Shown here one piece after another: positions 26,214 through 35,247 of a DNA stretch of 64,000 bases (positions within the stretch are counted from its first letter, which is position 1; each line of letters begins with the position of its first letter). The notes below the pieces were generated by a model. It was not told the origin of the DNA. It ran no database searches and was given only the letters and a program-made list of their open reading frames with translations. The DNA comes from an uncultured Lachnospiraceae bacterium (GTDB lineage: Bacteria > Bacillota > Clostridia > Lachnospirales > Lachnospiraceae). The position numbers and the translations under genes were made by a program. The DNA is taken from NCBI GenBank assembly GCA_947625465.1, contig CANQOK010000006.1, positions 1 through 64,000 of the forward strand. The letters are read 5' to 3'.

Positions 26214-27644
26214 ATGAATCTGAAAAAAGAAAAAAGTGAAACGAAAGAGAAGAAGCTGAAGGCCATTAACCCCATGCTGTTTCTGGTCGTCATTCTTCTG
26301 GTCGTAGCCATTTTATCTTACATTATTCCCGCCGGTTCCTACGACCGCGTGTATGATGAAGCTACGGAACGGGAACTGGTAGTTCCGGGCAGCTACCACG
26401 TGGTAGACAGGAATCCAACCACGATCTTCGGTCTGCTGATGTCCTTAACGCTTGGTATGCAGAACGCGGCGTCCATTATTTTCTTCCTGTTGATCATCGG
26501 CGGGATGTTCGCCATTTTAAACGGCACCGGCGCCATTAACACCGGAATGGCCAATGTCGTGCGCGCCATGAAAGGAAAGGAACTGCTGATGATTCCGGTC
26601 TGCATGATCGTGTTCGGCTGCGGCTCCGCTTTCTGCGCCAACTTTGAAGAATTTCTGGCGTTTGTGCCGCTTGTGCTGGCATGCTGCCTGACGATGGGAT
26701 TTGACTCCCTGACCGCTGTCGGCATCATCTTCTGTGCCGCCGCATCCGGTTACGCGGGCGCCATTACCAACGCCTTTACCACCGGCGTAGCGCAGAGTAT
26801 CGCGGGACTGCCCATGTTTTCCGGTATGGGGCTGCGCGTATGCGCCTTTATCGTATTGTTGTCAGTCAGCATCGGCTATGTCATGTGGCACGCGCATCGG
26901 GTAAAGAAAAATCCGCTCTTCAGCTCCACTTACGCGGTCGATCAGGAGACCATAAAAGGGATCGCGCTGGATACGGACAATGTTTCCAAGCTGACGCTCC
27001 GGCAGAAGCTGGTACTGGTTGTTTTCGTGCTTGGAATCGCCTTTACGGTGTGGGGCATCATCACACAGGGATATTACATAGATGAACTGGCCGCTATTTT
27101 CCTCGCCATCGGCATCATCGGCGGCGCAGTCGGCGGCTTAAAGCCCAGCGAGATCTGCGACCATTTTGAAAAGGGGTGCGCCAATATGCTGTTCCCCTGC
27201 CTGATGATCGGTCTTGCCAACGCTGTCGTGATCCTGCTGCAGGACGCCAATATCATGGATCCGATCATTCATTTCCTCTCCGGTCTGCTGAACGGCGTAC
27301 CTTCCGCGATCGCCGCATGCGGCATGTTTGTCGTGCAGGATCTGTTCAATGTTCTGGTTCCGTCCGGTTCCGGTCAGGCCGCGATCACAATGCCGATCAT
27401 GGCCCCTCTGGCAGATTCCCTGAATCTGACACGACAGACCGCGGTTCTGGCATTCCAGATGGGCGACGCGTTTACCAATGTAATGGCTCCTACCGGCGGA
27501 GAGATCCTGGCTGCCCTGGCAATGTGCGGCGGCGTATCCTTTAAAAAATGGATGAAGTATCTCCTGCCCCTGTTTATCCTGTGGTGGGTTGTGGCCTTTG
27601 TCTTCCTGATCATAGCGGTCGGCATCAATTACGGGCCGTTCTAA
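26214..27644 (+). CDS. YfcC-family (DcuC/ArcD-like) membrane carrier
   Basis: A 476-residue polytopic membrane protein with about 12 helices after a charged cytoplasmic start (KKEKSETKEKKLK). Features of the YfcC family include the early YIIPAGSYDR loop, the paired GCGSAFCANFEEFLAF re-entrant segment and the later VPSGSGQAAITMPIMAPLAD segment with PTGGE. Members are thought to exchange or take up amino acids, peptides or C4-dicarboxylates; the substrate is not known here. Placement after pepD suggests import of a dipeptide or amino acid, but this is inference. AAGGAGGAG precedes the ATG and a strong terminator follows. Confidence 0.88.
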   Translation: MNLKKEKSETKEKKLKAINPMLFLVVILLVVAILSYIIPAGSYDRVYDEATERELVVPGSYHVVDRNPTTIFGLLMSLTLGMQNAASIIFFLLIIGGMFAILNGTGAINTGMANVVRAMKGKELLMIPVCMIVFGCGSAFCANFEEFLAFVPLVLACCLTMGFDSLTAVGIIFCAAASGYAGAITNAFTTGVAQSIAGLPMFSGMGLRVCAFIVLLSVSIGYVMWHAHRVKKNPLFSSTYAVDQETIKGIALDTDNVSKLTLRQKLVLVVFVLGIAFTVWGIITQGYYIDELAAIFLAIGIIGGAVGGLKPSEICDHFEKGCANMLFPCLMIGLANAVVILLQDANIMDPIIHFLSGLLNGVPSAIAACGMFVVQDLFNVLVPSGSGQAAITMPIMAPLADSLNLTRQTAVLAFQMGDAFTNVMAPTGGEILAALAMCGGVSFKKWMKYLLPLFILWWVVAFVFLIIAVGINYGPF

Positions 27645-27663
27645 AATGGAATGAAATAAATAA

Positions 27664-27709
27664 AAGCCGCGGGCGTCCGGTTTCCCGAATGCCCGCGGCT
27701 TAAAATTTT
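27664..27709. terminator. strong terminator after the YfcC-type gene
   Basis: GC-rich stem AAGCCGCGGGC (27664-27674) / GCCCGCGGCTT (27691-27701), followed by AAAATTTTG on the right and TTTATTT on the opposite strand. It can act in both directions. Confidence 0.9.
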
Positions 27710-28334
27710 GTCTGATCCCCTTATTCAGCATTCCTGTCGCGTAATCCACTCCGTCCCAGAGACCGATGATCTCATAGTGGCCGCCATTGAACTCCGACAT
27801 AGGACAGCGATTCGTCTGTCACGTCAACGCGCAGCGAACCGTTTTCCGTTACCGACACGTCCTTGATCTTGATGGGTTCCTCCGGCATGTTCGTAAATAC
27901 CTTTTCCAGGTACGCCTTGTAAGCCGGAACAGAACAAATCTCCTCATAGTAGTTACGGAAGCTGTCATCAGCGTAATTGAGCGGATACAGCCCGCCAAAA
28001 TCCCTGTTGTCCTGGTTTTCGGTACTGTCGGTGACATAGCGTATATCCTGTACCTCTATCTCCTTTTCCTTTTCATCGGTAAAGGAGACATTCAGCGCGC
28101 CGTCCTTTTTCTCGACGCTCTTTACCGGGCAGGATATGATCTCCGGATCGGCAGTCTGCTCGGCGCCATCCTGCGGACTTCTTCCGTAGACTCCTGCTGA
28201 TCAGAGCAGCCGGTCAATGTCGTCATGAAAAGCGACACCGAAAGAATCACCGCAATACAGGAGCGCAGCAAACTGCGGCGTCCTGTTTTTATTGTATCAT
28301 AAAAAAAAGAAGCGTTGCTTGTTGTCCACGACAT
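27710..28334 (-). pseudogene. decayed lipoprotein gene with two frameshifts and a lost 3' end
   Basis: Read on the minus strand, a lipoprotein signal appears first (LRSCIAVILSVSLF, then TTLTGCSDQQ). Coding sense shifts frame near 28180 into DGAEQTADPEIISCPVKSVEKK, continues through YYEEICSVPAYKAYLEKVF and VSVTENGSLRVDVTDESLSY, and shifts again near 27800 into SEFNGGHYEIIGLWDGVDYATG. It then runs into the terminator stem of the neighbouring gene with no proper stop. The pieces join into one sensible secreted protein only if two frame errors are corrected. I do not recognise the family. The start is unclear: ATG at 28334, or a TTG downstream of an extended -10 (TGATACAAT). Confidence 0.7.
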
Positions 28335-28404
28335 ATTTGTGTTATTTACGACAGGACAACCCTTCCAAACGCCTGCGGATTCTTCTCATTCTTTTCAATA
28401 AGGA

Positions 28405-28433
28405 TTGAAAACCTATAAAATCTATGTTATTAT
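28405..28433 (+). promoter_or_regulatory. promoter of the Rrf2 gene with possible operator
   Basis: TTGAAA (28405-28410), 17-base spacer, TATTAT (28428-28433). An inverted repeat CTATAA (28413-28418) / TTATAG (28430-28435) spans the spacer and -10 and may be an autoregulatory site. The gap 28335-28521 otherwise shows nothing. Confidence 0.65.
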
Positions 28434-28521
28434 AGTATTTATCAAATTGGAGTTTTGGCAGCGGCGAGAATCGGGATATCCGCCGCCGTGACCGCGGAAA
28501 TACTCCGGAAAAGAGGTAATT

Positions 28522-28959
28522 GTGAAAATTTCAACGAAAGGCAGATATGCGCTGCGTATGATGCTGGATCTGGCGGAGCATCAGGACGGGGGTTTTGTTG
28601 CGCTCAAGGATATCGCCGGCCGGCAGGGCATCTCCAAGAAGTATCTGGAACAGATCGTACCAATCTTAAACCGGAGCGACGTTCTGCGGACCAACCGGGG
28701 ATTCCAGGGCGGTTATCAGCTTGCGAAGTCGCCGGATAAATATACTGTAGGCGATATTCTCCGTCTGACCGAGGGAAGTCTCGCGCCGGTCGCCTGTCTG
28801 GAGCAGGATCCCGTGCTGTGTGAACGAAGCGGCGAATGCGCCACGCTTCCGGTCTGGCGGGGATTATACAAGGTGATCAACGAATATCTGGACGGCATCA
28901 CGCTTCAGGATATTTTAGACGCCCAACGGGCACAATACGCCAACGACTATGTCATTTAA
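28522..28959 (+). CDS. Rrf2-family regulator with three conserved cysteines
   Basis: A 145-residue winged-helix regulator of the Rrf2/IscR type. It begins MKISTKGRYALRMMLDLA, as most family members do, with the DNA-contacting helix around GISKKYLEQIV and the wing RGFQGGYQLAK. Three cysteines in CLEQDPVLC...GEC match the positions that hold the Fe-S cluster of IscR. It may therefore sense iron-sulfur status or a redox signal. The start is GTG at 28522 with AAGAGG upstream; the codon fits the conserved N-terminus. No isc or suf operon follows; hydE, whose product is itself an Fe-S enzyme, is next on the same strand. Confidence 0.93.
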   Translation: MKISTKGRYALRMMLDLAEHQDGGFVALKDIAGRQGISKKYLEQIVPILNRSDVLRTNRGFQGGYQLAKSPDKYTVGDILRLTEGSLAPVACLEQDPVLCERSGECATLPVWRGLYKVINEYLDGITLQDILDAQRAQYANDYVI

Positions 28960-29030
28960 CGACAGCATTCAGATTACATTCATATTTACATTCATACCAC
29001 ATTCAGATCAAAGGAAAGGACTCAGACATC

Positions 29031-30068
29031 ATGACGATCATAGAAGAACTGCGCGCGAACCGCGATCTGCCGGACGAGAAACTGACCGCGCTGCTGGAAA
29101 CCGAAGAATGGGATTCCGTCCTGTTTGCGGAAGCAGACGAGGTCCGGCGGGAGCGATACGGCGACGCCGTATATATCCGCGGTCTGATCGAATTTACGAA
29201 TTATTGCAAAAATAACTGCTACTACTGCGGCATCCGCGCCGGCAACCAAAACGTGCGGCGTTACCGGCTGACAAAGGAAGAAATCCTTTCGTGCTGCGCG
29301 GAAGGCTATGCGCTCGGCTTTCGTACGTTTGTCCTGCAGGGCGGGGAAGATCCTTATTTTACGGACGACCGGATCTGTGAGATCGTTTCCGCGATCCGCG
29401 CACAGTACCCCGCATGCGCGATCACGCTTTCTATTGGAGAAAAGGAACGGGAAAGCTATCAGCGATATTTTGACGCGGGCGCCAACCGCTACCTGCTGCG
29501 GCATGAGACTGCCGATGAAGCCCATTACCGCAGGCTGCATCCGGAAAGCATGCGTCTGCAGCACCGCAAAGACTGTCTGTTTGCGTTAAAGGAAATCGGA
29601 TACCAGGTAGGCTCCGGATTTATGGTGGGCTCCCCTTATCAGACGACCGCCAATTTAATTTCCGATCTGCGGTTTCTGCAGCAGCTTTCACCGGATATGA
29701 TCGGGATCGGGCCTTATCTGACGCATGCGGAAACCCCGTTCGCGCATTTTGAGAACGGCAGTTTTCCGCTGACGCTGCGATTAGTGGCTGTCTTGCGCCT
29801 GATGTTTCCTTATGCGCTGATCCCGGCGACCACAGCGCTCGGCACGATCCATCCCCAGGGACGGGAGCTTGGATTAAAAGCCGGCGCCAATGTCGTAATG
29901 CCCAACCTTTCTCCGGTCAGCGTCCGGAAACTGTACGCGCTTTATGAAAATAAGATCTGTACCGGAGACGAATCGGCGCAGTGCCGAAGCTGTCTGGAGC
30001 AGCGGGTCCGGCAGGCAGGCTACCGGATTGTAACTGCCGTCGGAGATGTAAAAAGGAACGGCGTATAG
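29031..30068 (+). CDS. hydE: HydE, [FeFe]-hydrogenase maturation radical SAM protein
   Basis: HydE is a radical SAM enzyme that helps build the 2Fe subcluster of [FeFe]-hydrogenase. The 345-residue protein has the CxxxCxxC cluster motif at Cys59, Cys63, Cys66 (CKNNCYYC) and the HydE landmarks YCGIRAGN, FVLQGGEDPYF, the LRHETADE loop, GFMVGSPYQTT and GIGPYLTH. The start is the ATG at 29031 with AAAGGAAAGG upstream; the frame is open further upstream but enters the Rrf2 gene. hydF, hydG and the hydrogenase itself are not in the window. It is 71 bases downstream of the Rrf2 gene and 22 upstream of tcdA. Confidence 0.93.
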   Translation: MTIIEELRANRDLPDEKLTALLETEEWDSVLFAEADEVRRERYGDAVYIRGLIEFTNYCKNNCYYCGIRAGNQNVRRYRLTKEEILSCCAEGYALGFRTFVLQGGEDPYFTDDRICEIVSAIRAQYPACAITLSIGEKERESYQRYFDAGANRYLLRHETADEAHYRRLHPESMRLQHRKDCLFALKEIGYQVGSGFMVGSPYQTTANLISDLRFLQQLSPDMIGIGPYLTHAETPFAHFENGSFPLTLRLVAVLRLMFPYALIPATTALGTIHPQGRELGLKAGANVVMPNLSPVSVRKLYALYENKICTGDESAQCRSCLEQRVRQAGYRIVTAVGDVKRNGV

Positions 30069-30090
30069 CCGCTCCGGAATCGAGGTTATT

Positions 30091-30834
30091 ATGCAGGAAC
30101 AATTTTCAAGAACAGAACGGCTGTTAGGAACCGCAGCGATGGAACGGCTTGCCGCTTCCCGGGCGGCGGTCTTCGGCCTCGGCGGCGTAGGCGGTTATAC
30201 GGTGGAGGCACTGATCCGCTCCGGTCTCGGCGCCATAGATCTGATTGACAATGATACCATAGCGCTTTCCAACCTCAACCGGCAGATCTACGCCACACAC
30301 AGCACCATCGGAAGCTATAAAGTAGATATCGCCAGACAGCGGATCCTGGATATCAATCCGAACGCCGTGGTCCGCACATACCGGACTTTTTACCTGCCGG
30401 ATACAGCCGATCAGTTTGATTTTACCCAATATGACTATATCGTGGACGCCATCGATACCGTAAGCGGAAAGATCGCGCTTGCGGAAAACGCGTACCGGGT
30501 CGGCACTCCCATCATCAGCTGCATGGGCGCCGGCAACAAGCTGGACGCCGCCGCGTTTGAAGTGGCGGACATCTATGAAACTTCTGTCTGTCCGTTGGCG
30601 AAGGTGATGCGGCGCGAACTGAAAAAACGCGGGATTCCCCGGCTGAAGGTCGTCTATTCCAGGGAAACGCCTTTAACGCCTCTAACGTCTTTAACACCCG
30701 CCGACGCCCCGGAAGCGGACGAGACGCAAAAAACTACCCGGCGCCGTCAGGTACCGGGCAGTACTGCTTTCGTTCCTTCTGCTGCAGGGCTGATCATGGC
30801 CGGAGAAGTGATCCGGGATCTGATCCGGTCATAA
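30091..30834 (+). CDS. tcdA: TcdA, tRNA threonylcarbamoyladenosine dehydratase (ThiF/E1-like)
   Basis: TcdA cyclises the t6A modification of tRNA using ATP. The 247-residue protein shows the E1-like nucleotide site (VFGLGGVGGYTVEALIRSG), the acidic IDNDTIALSNLNRQ segment with the catalytic Arg, and DAIDTVSGK. The C-terminal CPLAKVMRRELKKRGI segment is typical of the TcdA/CsdL branch. Between residues 190 and 215 the loop is enlarged by a TPLTPLTSLTP repeat coded by three 9-base units at 30667-30693. It lies 22 bases after hydE, but a functional link is not obvious. It faces the YeiH gene convergently; no clear terminator is seen in the 53-base gap. Confidence 0.93.
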   Translation: MQEQFSRTERLLGTAAMERLAASRAAVFGLGGVGGYTVEALIRSGLGAIDLIDNDTIALSNLNRQIYATHSTIGSYKVDIARQRILDINPNAVVRTYRTFYLPDTADQFDFTQYDYIVDAIDTVSGKIALAENAYRVGTPIISCMGAGNKLDAAAFEVADIYETSVCPLAKVMRRELKKRGIPRLKVVYSRETPLTPLTSLTPADAPEADETQKTTRRRQVPGSTAFVPSAAGLIMAGEVIRDLIRS

Positions 30835-30887
30835 CCGTTCCCGGCACTTCTTCGTCCAATATTTCCCCTTCCAACACTTCCTCTATG

Positions 30888-31985
30888 TCAGGGCAGATCC
30901 GTATAGAAAATTCCCGTCAGGAGCTGTACGCCAATGGAAACCGCGGTAATCGCGATCCAGCAGCAGGCTCCCATGGTAATGGGCTTTCCGCCCTTTTTCA
31001 CCAATTCAACCAGGTTGGTATTGAGACCAATGGCACACATTGCCATGGCGATAAAGAATTTTGCCAGCCATTTCATAAACGGCACAAAGCTGTCCGCGTA
31101 AAAGACCGTCACTCCGTTTTCCGGAAGAAGTCCCATCAGGGTTGTAATGACAGACGCCAGAATAAAATACAGGATAAAGAACGGGAATATTTTCTTTAAG
31201 GAGAAGCTGCCGTTTGCGCCGCCGCTTTTCTTTGCCTTCGCCGTCCGGTAAAACGCCAAAACCAGTGTGATCGGAATAATGGCCAGGGTACGGGTCAGTT
31301 TCACGGTAACGGCTGCCGACAAAATCCCGTCTGTCCCATAGAGGCTCTCTGCCGTAGACGCCGCCGCTGTAACGGAGGAGGTGTCGTTTACCGCTGTTCC
31401 CGCAAAAACGGCGAACCCTTCCGAGCCCAGCCCGATGGCGTGTCCAAACGCCGGAAAGATCAGGGCTGCCAACACATTAAACAGAAAGATCACGGAAATC
31501 GACTGCGCCACTTCTTTATCGTCCGCATCGATGACCGGCGCCGTCGCCGCAATGGCAGAGCCGCCGCAGATCGAGGAACCGACTCCGATCAGCGTGGAAA
31601 CCTTTCCGTCCATATGTAATACCTTCATCATCAGGTACGCCACGATCAGAGACGTGGATATTGTCAGTACAATGACCGGAAGACTCTTCCCGCCTACGCT
31701 GGCGATGGTTCCCAGATTCAGGGAGAATCCCAGAATAATGACCGCCCACTGCAGAATCTTTTTGGACGTAAACTTAATCCCGTCTTTCAGGGCCGCGTGA
31801 CCTGCCAGCGCGGGGCAGACCAGCGTAATCAGCATCCCGATCAATATGGCAAATACCGGCGCGCCCACCACTTCCAGCGAGAAGCTGCCGACAGTAATCC
31901 CGGAAAGCAATGTGGCTGCCGCCGCAATGGCCGCGCACAACACGATTCCCGGCATAAAGCCTCCGGCTTTTTTTAAAGTATTCAT
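30888..31985 (-). CDS. YeiH-family putative sulfate/sulfonate exporter
   Basis: A 365-residue polytopic membrane protein with ten or more helices. Family landmarks are VGAPVFAILIGM, LGFSLNLGTI, GVGSSICGGSAIAATAPVI and the FAGTAVNDTSSVTAA segment, followed by VKLTRTLAIIPI. The family is annotated as putative sulfate exporters; the substrate of this protein is not known. The ATG overlaps the stop of the upstream lipoprotein gene (31982-31985), so translation is coupled. It is the last gene of the minus-strand series that begins with the xanthine dehydrogenase genes, though promoters within the series are possible. Confidence 0.88.
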   Translation of the reverse strand: MNTLKKAGGFMPGIVLCAAIAAAATLLSGITVGSFSLEVVGAPVFAILIGMLITLVCPALAGHAALKDGIKFTSKKILQWAVIILGFSLNLGTIASVGGKSLPVIVLTISTSLIVAYLMMKVLHMDGKVSTLIGVGSSICGGSAIAATAPVIDADDKEVAQSISVIFLFNVLAALIFPAFGHAIGLGSEGFAVFAGTAVNDTSSVTAAASTAESLYGTDGILSAAVTVKLTRTLAIIPITLVLAFYRTAKAKKSGGANGSFSLKKIFPFFILYFILASVITTLMGLLPENGVTVFYADSFVPFMKWLAKFFIAMAMCAIGLNTNLVELVKKGGKPITMGACCWIAITAVSIGVQLLTGIFYTDLP

Positions 31986-33067
31986 AGTATGTATTCCTCC
32001 TTAATCGGCGTTCCTGTAGCGGCATAGAAAATTTCCTTATAGGAACTGCCAAATTTCTCATAACTTATCTGCCAGACCGGCCAGAAAATTTCATTCCGGT
32101 CATTGTTCTGTTCCGAATCGGAATCCATATAAGAATCGGCATAGACCAGATGAATCTCTTTAATGTCAATGGGATTTTTTCCCCACTTTTCTTCCGCGTA
32201 ACTTTGAAATTGCTCCAATACGGTTTTAATTGACACCGGCGACAGTTTTCGGATTTCTTTCTCTATTATAATATTCTGATTGCTGCTGACGGCAGCTACC
32301 CCATCCTCTGTGTAGAGAAAAATAATTCCCCGCGGTGAAGATAATTCCAGTTCATCCTGCAAATACGGGATATAGATGAGATACGCATCCTGCTCCATCA
32401 GTTTCTCATCCGCTTTCGTCAATGGTACTAAAAGAGAATCTGCATACTCCTGATAAGCTTTCCACTCTTCTCCGCTGATCGTATCAAAATAGCATTGGCT
32501 TTTATTTAAAGTTCCTTCGATGAAGCCGCTGTATTCCGCTTCCAGTTTTGCCGCCGCATCTGCCGCCGTTCCAATCGTCGCTTCTATTTCCGGATCGATC
32601 TCACTGCCAGGGTAAAAACTCTCCGCTACTCTTATAGCAAATTGACTGATCCCGGCATTTATCTCATAATAATGTTTTTTTGAATCGTCAAATGGATTCC
32701 ATGTTTCCGTAAGCAATGGATTGATCTCTAAAAGCCGATCCAAGCGATCCTGAAGTTCTGACTCATCGCTCCACTGATGCACCGCATATACCGGATATTC
32801 CCCGGCATACACATTTGGGGGCGTAACTGACGCATTCACCGAAATCCTCTCATTCAGCCAGATATTCTCCAGTTTGCTGACAGTCTCATCCGCAAGTTTT
32901 TCCTGCACCTGCGGATCGTCGATCATCATCTTGATCCCGGTTTCCTCTTGCGTCTGCTGTGTTGTTTCCTGATTTCTCATTCCATCCGAGCACCCGCACA
33001 ACAGCAGAACCCCTAACAGCATACTGATGATCTGTTTCCCCTTTTTATCCAAACTGACTTGCTTCAT
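31982..33067 (-). CDS. secreted lipoprotein of unknown function (paralogue 1)
   Basis: The 361-residue product has a basic start, a hydrophobic core and lipobox LLCGC, then a Gln/Glu/Thr-rich linker and a globular domain. It shares clear blocks with the upstream gene product: LENIWLNERISVNA against LEDLWLNEKISINA, the VYAGEYPVYAV region, SPVSIKTVLEQF against TPVGIETVLDQF, and WPVWQISY ... EIFYAATG against WPAWVVQF ... EYFYAATG. The final block, with hydrophobic strands then FYAATG, resembles PepSY-like modules only loosely. The start at 33067 follows GGGGGAG and gives a normal signal peptide; it overlaps the previous gene by 23 bases. Translational coupling to the YeiH exporter suggests joint action. 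Confidence 0.78.
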   Translation of the reverse strand: MKQVSLDKKGKQIISMLLGVLLLCGCSDGMRNQETTQQTQEETGIKMMIDDPQVQEKLADETVSKLENIWLNERISVNASVTPPNVYAGEYPVYAVHQWSDESELQDRLDRLLEINPLLTETWNPFDDSKKHYYEINAGISQFAIRVAESFYPGSEIDPEIEATIGTAADAAAKLEAEYSGFIEGTLNKSQCYFDTISGEEWKAYQEYADSLLVPLTKADEKLMEQDAYLIYIPYLQDELELSSPRGIIFLYTEDGVAAVSSNQNIIIEKEIRKLSPVSIKTVLEQFQSYAEEKWGKNPIDIKEIHLVYADSYMDSDSEQNNDRNEIFWPVWQISYEKFGSSYKEIFYAATGTPIKEEYIL

Positions 33068-34220
33068 TACTGATCCGCTCCCCCGTCGCAGCATAAAAAT
33101 ACTCTGTATAACCGCTGCCATTCGCATCATCCACACTGCCATAATTAAACTGCACTACCCAGGCGGGCCAGCAGATCCTGCGCCGCAGATTATTTTGAGT
33201 CGGATCCGGATCCATATAAAATTCGATATACTGCAGCTGGATTCCGGTAATCTGCGCCTTGTGCTTCATATTTGTTTCCGTCCACGCCTTAAACTGATCC
33301 AGCACCGTTTCAATCCCTACCGGCGTGATCTGGCGAAGTTCCTCCTGCCGATTGCACCCGTTGCTGATACAGATTCCGACTACGCCGTCTTCCGTACACA
33401 GGAACGATACATATAACGGAAAAAAATGATTACAGCTGACTGTCCCATAGGATGCGCTATTTTCATCTTCAAAGGTATCCTGTTCGGAAACGGGCAGCTG
33501 CGGCCCGATCTGCGCCAACTCCAAACCGTTCAGCTTACACGGGATCTCTATCAGATAATATGCCTGTTTCGACAGTTTTTCTGCCTCTTTTTCATCCACT
33601 GCTTCCCCTAACATCTTCTGCGTCTCAACAAACGACTCCCAGGCATAAGACCACTTGTTTTGGTTCGTGTAATAGCTGTAGGTATCTCCCAGTTCCAGGC
33701 CTACCGCCGCTCCATAAGTCTGATGAAACTGTTTCACTACATCCTGTAATGTCCCCAGCTTTTTGACCGCGTCCGCTCCCGCTGCCTGATCCGGATTCCC
33801 CATATCATATTCATGCATAAAACGGGCTACAGACGGGCTGATCCCAACAGACATACAATCTTTCTGATAATCTGCCGCAGTCAGCGCCGGATTGCTTTTT
33901 CGGAGTTTTTCCGCGGTCTGTTTCTGAGCAGTATCATCCGTTCCGGGCGGCGCGGCATACACCGGAAACGACTGATTATACAACCGCTTTGGTGTGATAT
34001 CCGCATTGATACTGATCTTTTCATTGAGCCACAGATCCTCCAGGCGGTCTGTCAGATTTTCTTCCAGCTCCTTTTTCCCCTCCGGGCTGTCATACAGCAC
34101 CTGCTGCACCGTTGGCCTCTCACTCTGCGTCTCTGTTATGATCTCTTCTTTGTCCGAAGAGCACCCGCACAACAGCAGACTTCCTCCTAATACCAGCATG
34201 ATCCTCTGATATCTTTTCAT
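33045..34220 (-). CDS. secreted lipoprotein of unknown function (paralogue 2)
   Basis: The 391-residue product starts MKRYQRIMLVLGGSLLLCGC, a good lipoprotein signal, followed by an acidic Thr/Glu linker. It is a diverged tandem duplicate of the next gene, sharing the LWLNE, PVYA, VLDQF and FYAATG blocks, with extra Cys-containing loops (CKLNG, SCNHF, SNGCNR) in the middle. I do not recognise a family. AAAGGAG six bases before the ATG supports this start; a longer frame opens at a TTG at 34271 without such a site. The gene sits 66 bases after the anchored 306-residue protein gene. Confidence 0.78.
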   Translation of the reverse strand: MKRYQRIMLVLGGSLLLCGCSSDKEEIITETQSERPTVQQVLYDSPEGKKELEENLTDRLEDLWLNEKISINADITPKRLYNQSFPVYAAPPGTDDTAQKQTAEKLRKSNPALTAADYQKDCMSVGISPSVARFMHEYDMGNPDQAAGADAVKKLGTLQDVVKQFHQTYGAAVGLELGDTYSYYTNQNKWSYAWESFVETQKMLGEAVDEKEAEKLSKQAYYLIEIPCKLNGLELAQIGPQLPVSEQDTFEDENSASYGTVSCNHFFPLYVSFLCTEDGVVGICISNGCNRQEELRQITPVGIETVLDQFKAWTETNMKHKAQITGIQLQYIEFYMDPDPTQNNLRRRICWPAWVVQFNYGSVDDANGSGYTEYFYAATGERISNEASQFG

Positions 34221-34286
34221 TTTTTGCTCCTTTCTGAAGCCTTTCATACTCATTCCCGGCTTCCATCGCAATTTATAGTTTCTTTA

Positions 34287-35207
34287 TTACTCCACATATT
34301 TTCGATAAAACTCCTCAATCCCTTCATTTCTGATATCCATATGCAGGCTTCCGTCTTTTTGACTGACCAGCTGAAGCACTGCCGGCTGGTCAGACAGCTG
34401 TTCCCCGAAGCCACCCAGAGATGCGCTGACCAGAAGCGTCCAGCCCTCCGTCAGATCAAAGCGGGTCGTTTGCATCGGTTCGATCCCGTAATCCTCTAAT
34501 TCCTTCCAGGTGACGCTGTCTTTGCCAAAGAAATATCTTATGGTAGCGATATTCAATTTTTCCGGTTTGCCGTCTTCATTCTTAGCCTTTACGCCAAAGC
34601 TCCACTCCCCCTTGTACGTCCTCGCGAACTGCTCGATATAAGGCCCCAGATCATATTTACATTTCATGCCGCCTTTCAGGCCGGTTCCATCCCGGTTTCT
34701 ATCGTAATCGAGAAACAAAAGATCCCCTTCCTCATAACGGGCATACAGAGTAACGGAAGCATATGAAGTTTGTTCCCGATCGCGGAAATTCAGCGTCATG
34801 CTCCAGTATTGCGTATCCTCATTCTCATAAGTCCGGGTATCCTTGTCCGGATCGTATGAGCCGTCCTCATCAAACCGGTAACGGATCTCGGACTCCGAGC
34901 CGGTGATCAGCGTGGTTACCGGAAAGTCTCTGATCTGATTCAAAAATTCCCTTACAAATCCATATTGGTCGGCATATTGGTCAACCTGATCGATATCGGA
35001 GATGCTGCACGTATCTGATTTCCATTTTATATTAAGGCTCTGCAGATCCATATCCGGTCTTTCAATCTGCTCTGACAGCGTATGCCGGTAAGATTGCGTC
35101 CGGATCTGCCACCAGAGTGTCTCCGCAATTACGCCCAATATGACCGCAATCCCCAATATCACCAGCAATAGTACGATTTTATCGTATCTGCGCTCTGTCT
35201 CTTCCAT
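34287..35207 (-). CDS. membrane-anchored extracytoplasmic protein, unknown function
   Basis: A 306-residue protein with a short charged N-terminus (MEETERRYDK), one membrane helix (about 11-33) and a soluble outer domain rich in aromatic and acidic residues (for example YRFDEDGSYDPDKDT). No known motif is apparent. It lies 40 bases after xpt and just before two lipoprotein genes, so the three exported proteins may form one envelope module with the YeiH exporter. Gene length and codon use match the neighbours, and there is no sign of transfer. Confidence 0.7.
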   Translation of the reverse strand: MEETERRYDKIVLLLVILGIAVILGVIAETLWWQIRTQSYRHTLSEQIERPDMDLQSLNIKWKSDTCSISDIDQVDQYADQYGFVREFLNQIRDFPVTTLITGSESEIRYRFDEDGSYDPDKDTRTYENEDTQYWSMTLNFRDREQTSYASVTLYARYEEGDLLFLDYDRNRDGTGLKGGMKCKYDLGPYIEQFARTYKGEWSFGVKAKNEDGKPEKLNIATIRYFFGKDSVTWKELEDYGIEPMQTTRFDLTEGWTLLVSASLGGFGEQLSDQPAVLQLVSQKDGSLHMDIRNEGIEEFYRKYVE

Positions 35208-35247
35208 ACTCCCCTCCGCTTGCTTTCCGCAAAATCCCTGTCAGGCC

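Noticed and set aside
27138..27800. A minus-strand frame running from the lipoprotein remnant through the terminator into the YfcC gene
   Set aside because: Only the first codons are the tail of the broken lipoprotein; the rest is antisense to the YfcC-type carrier.
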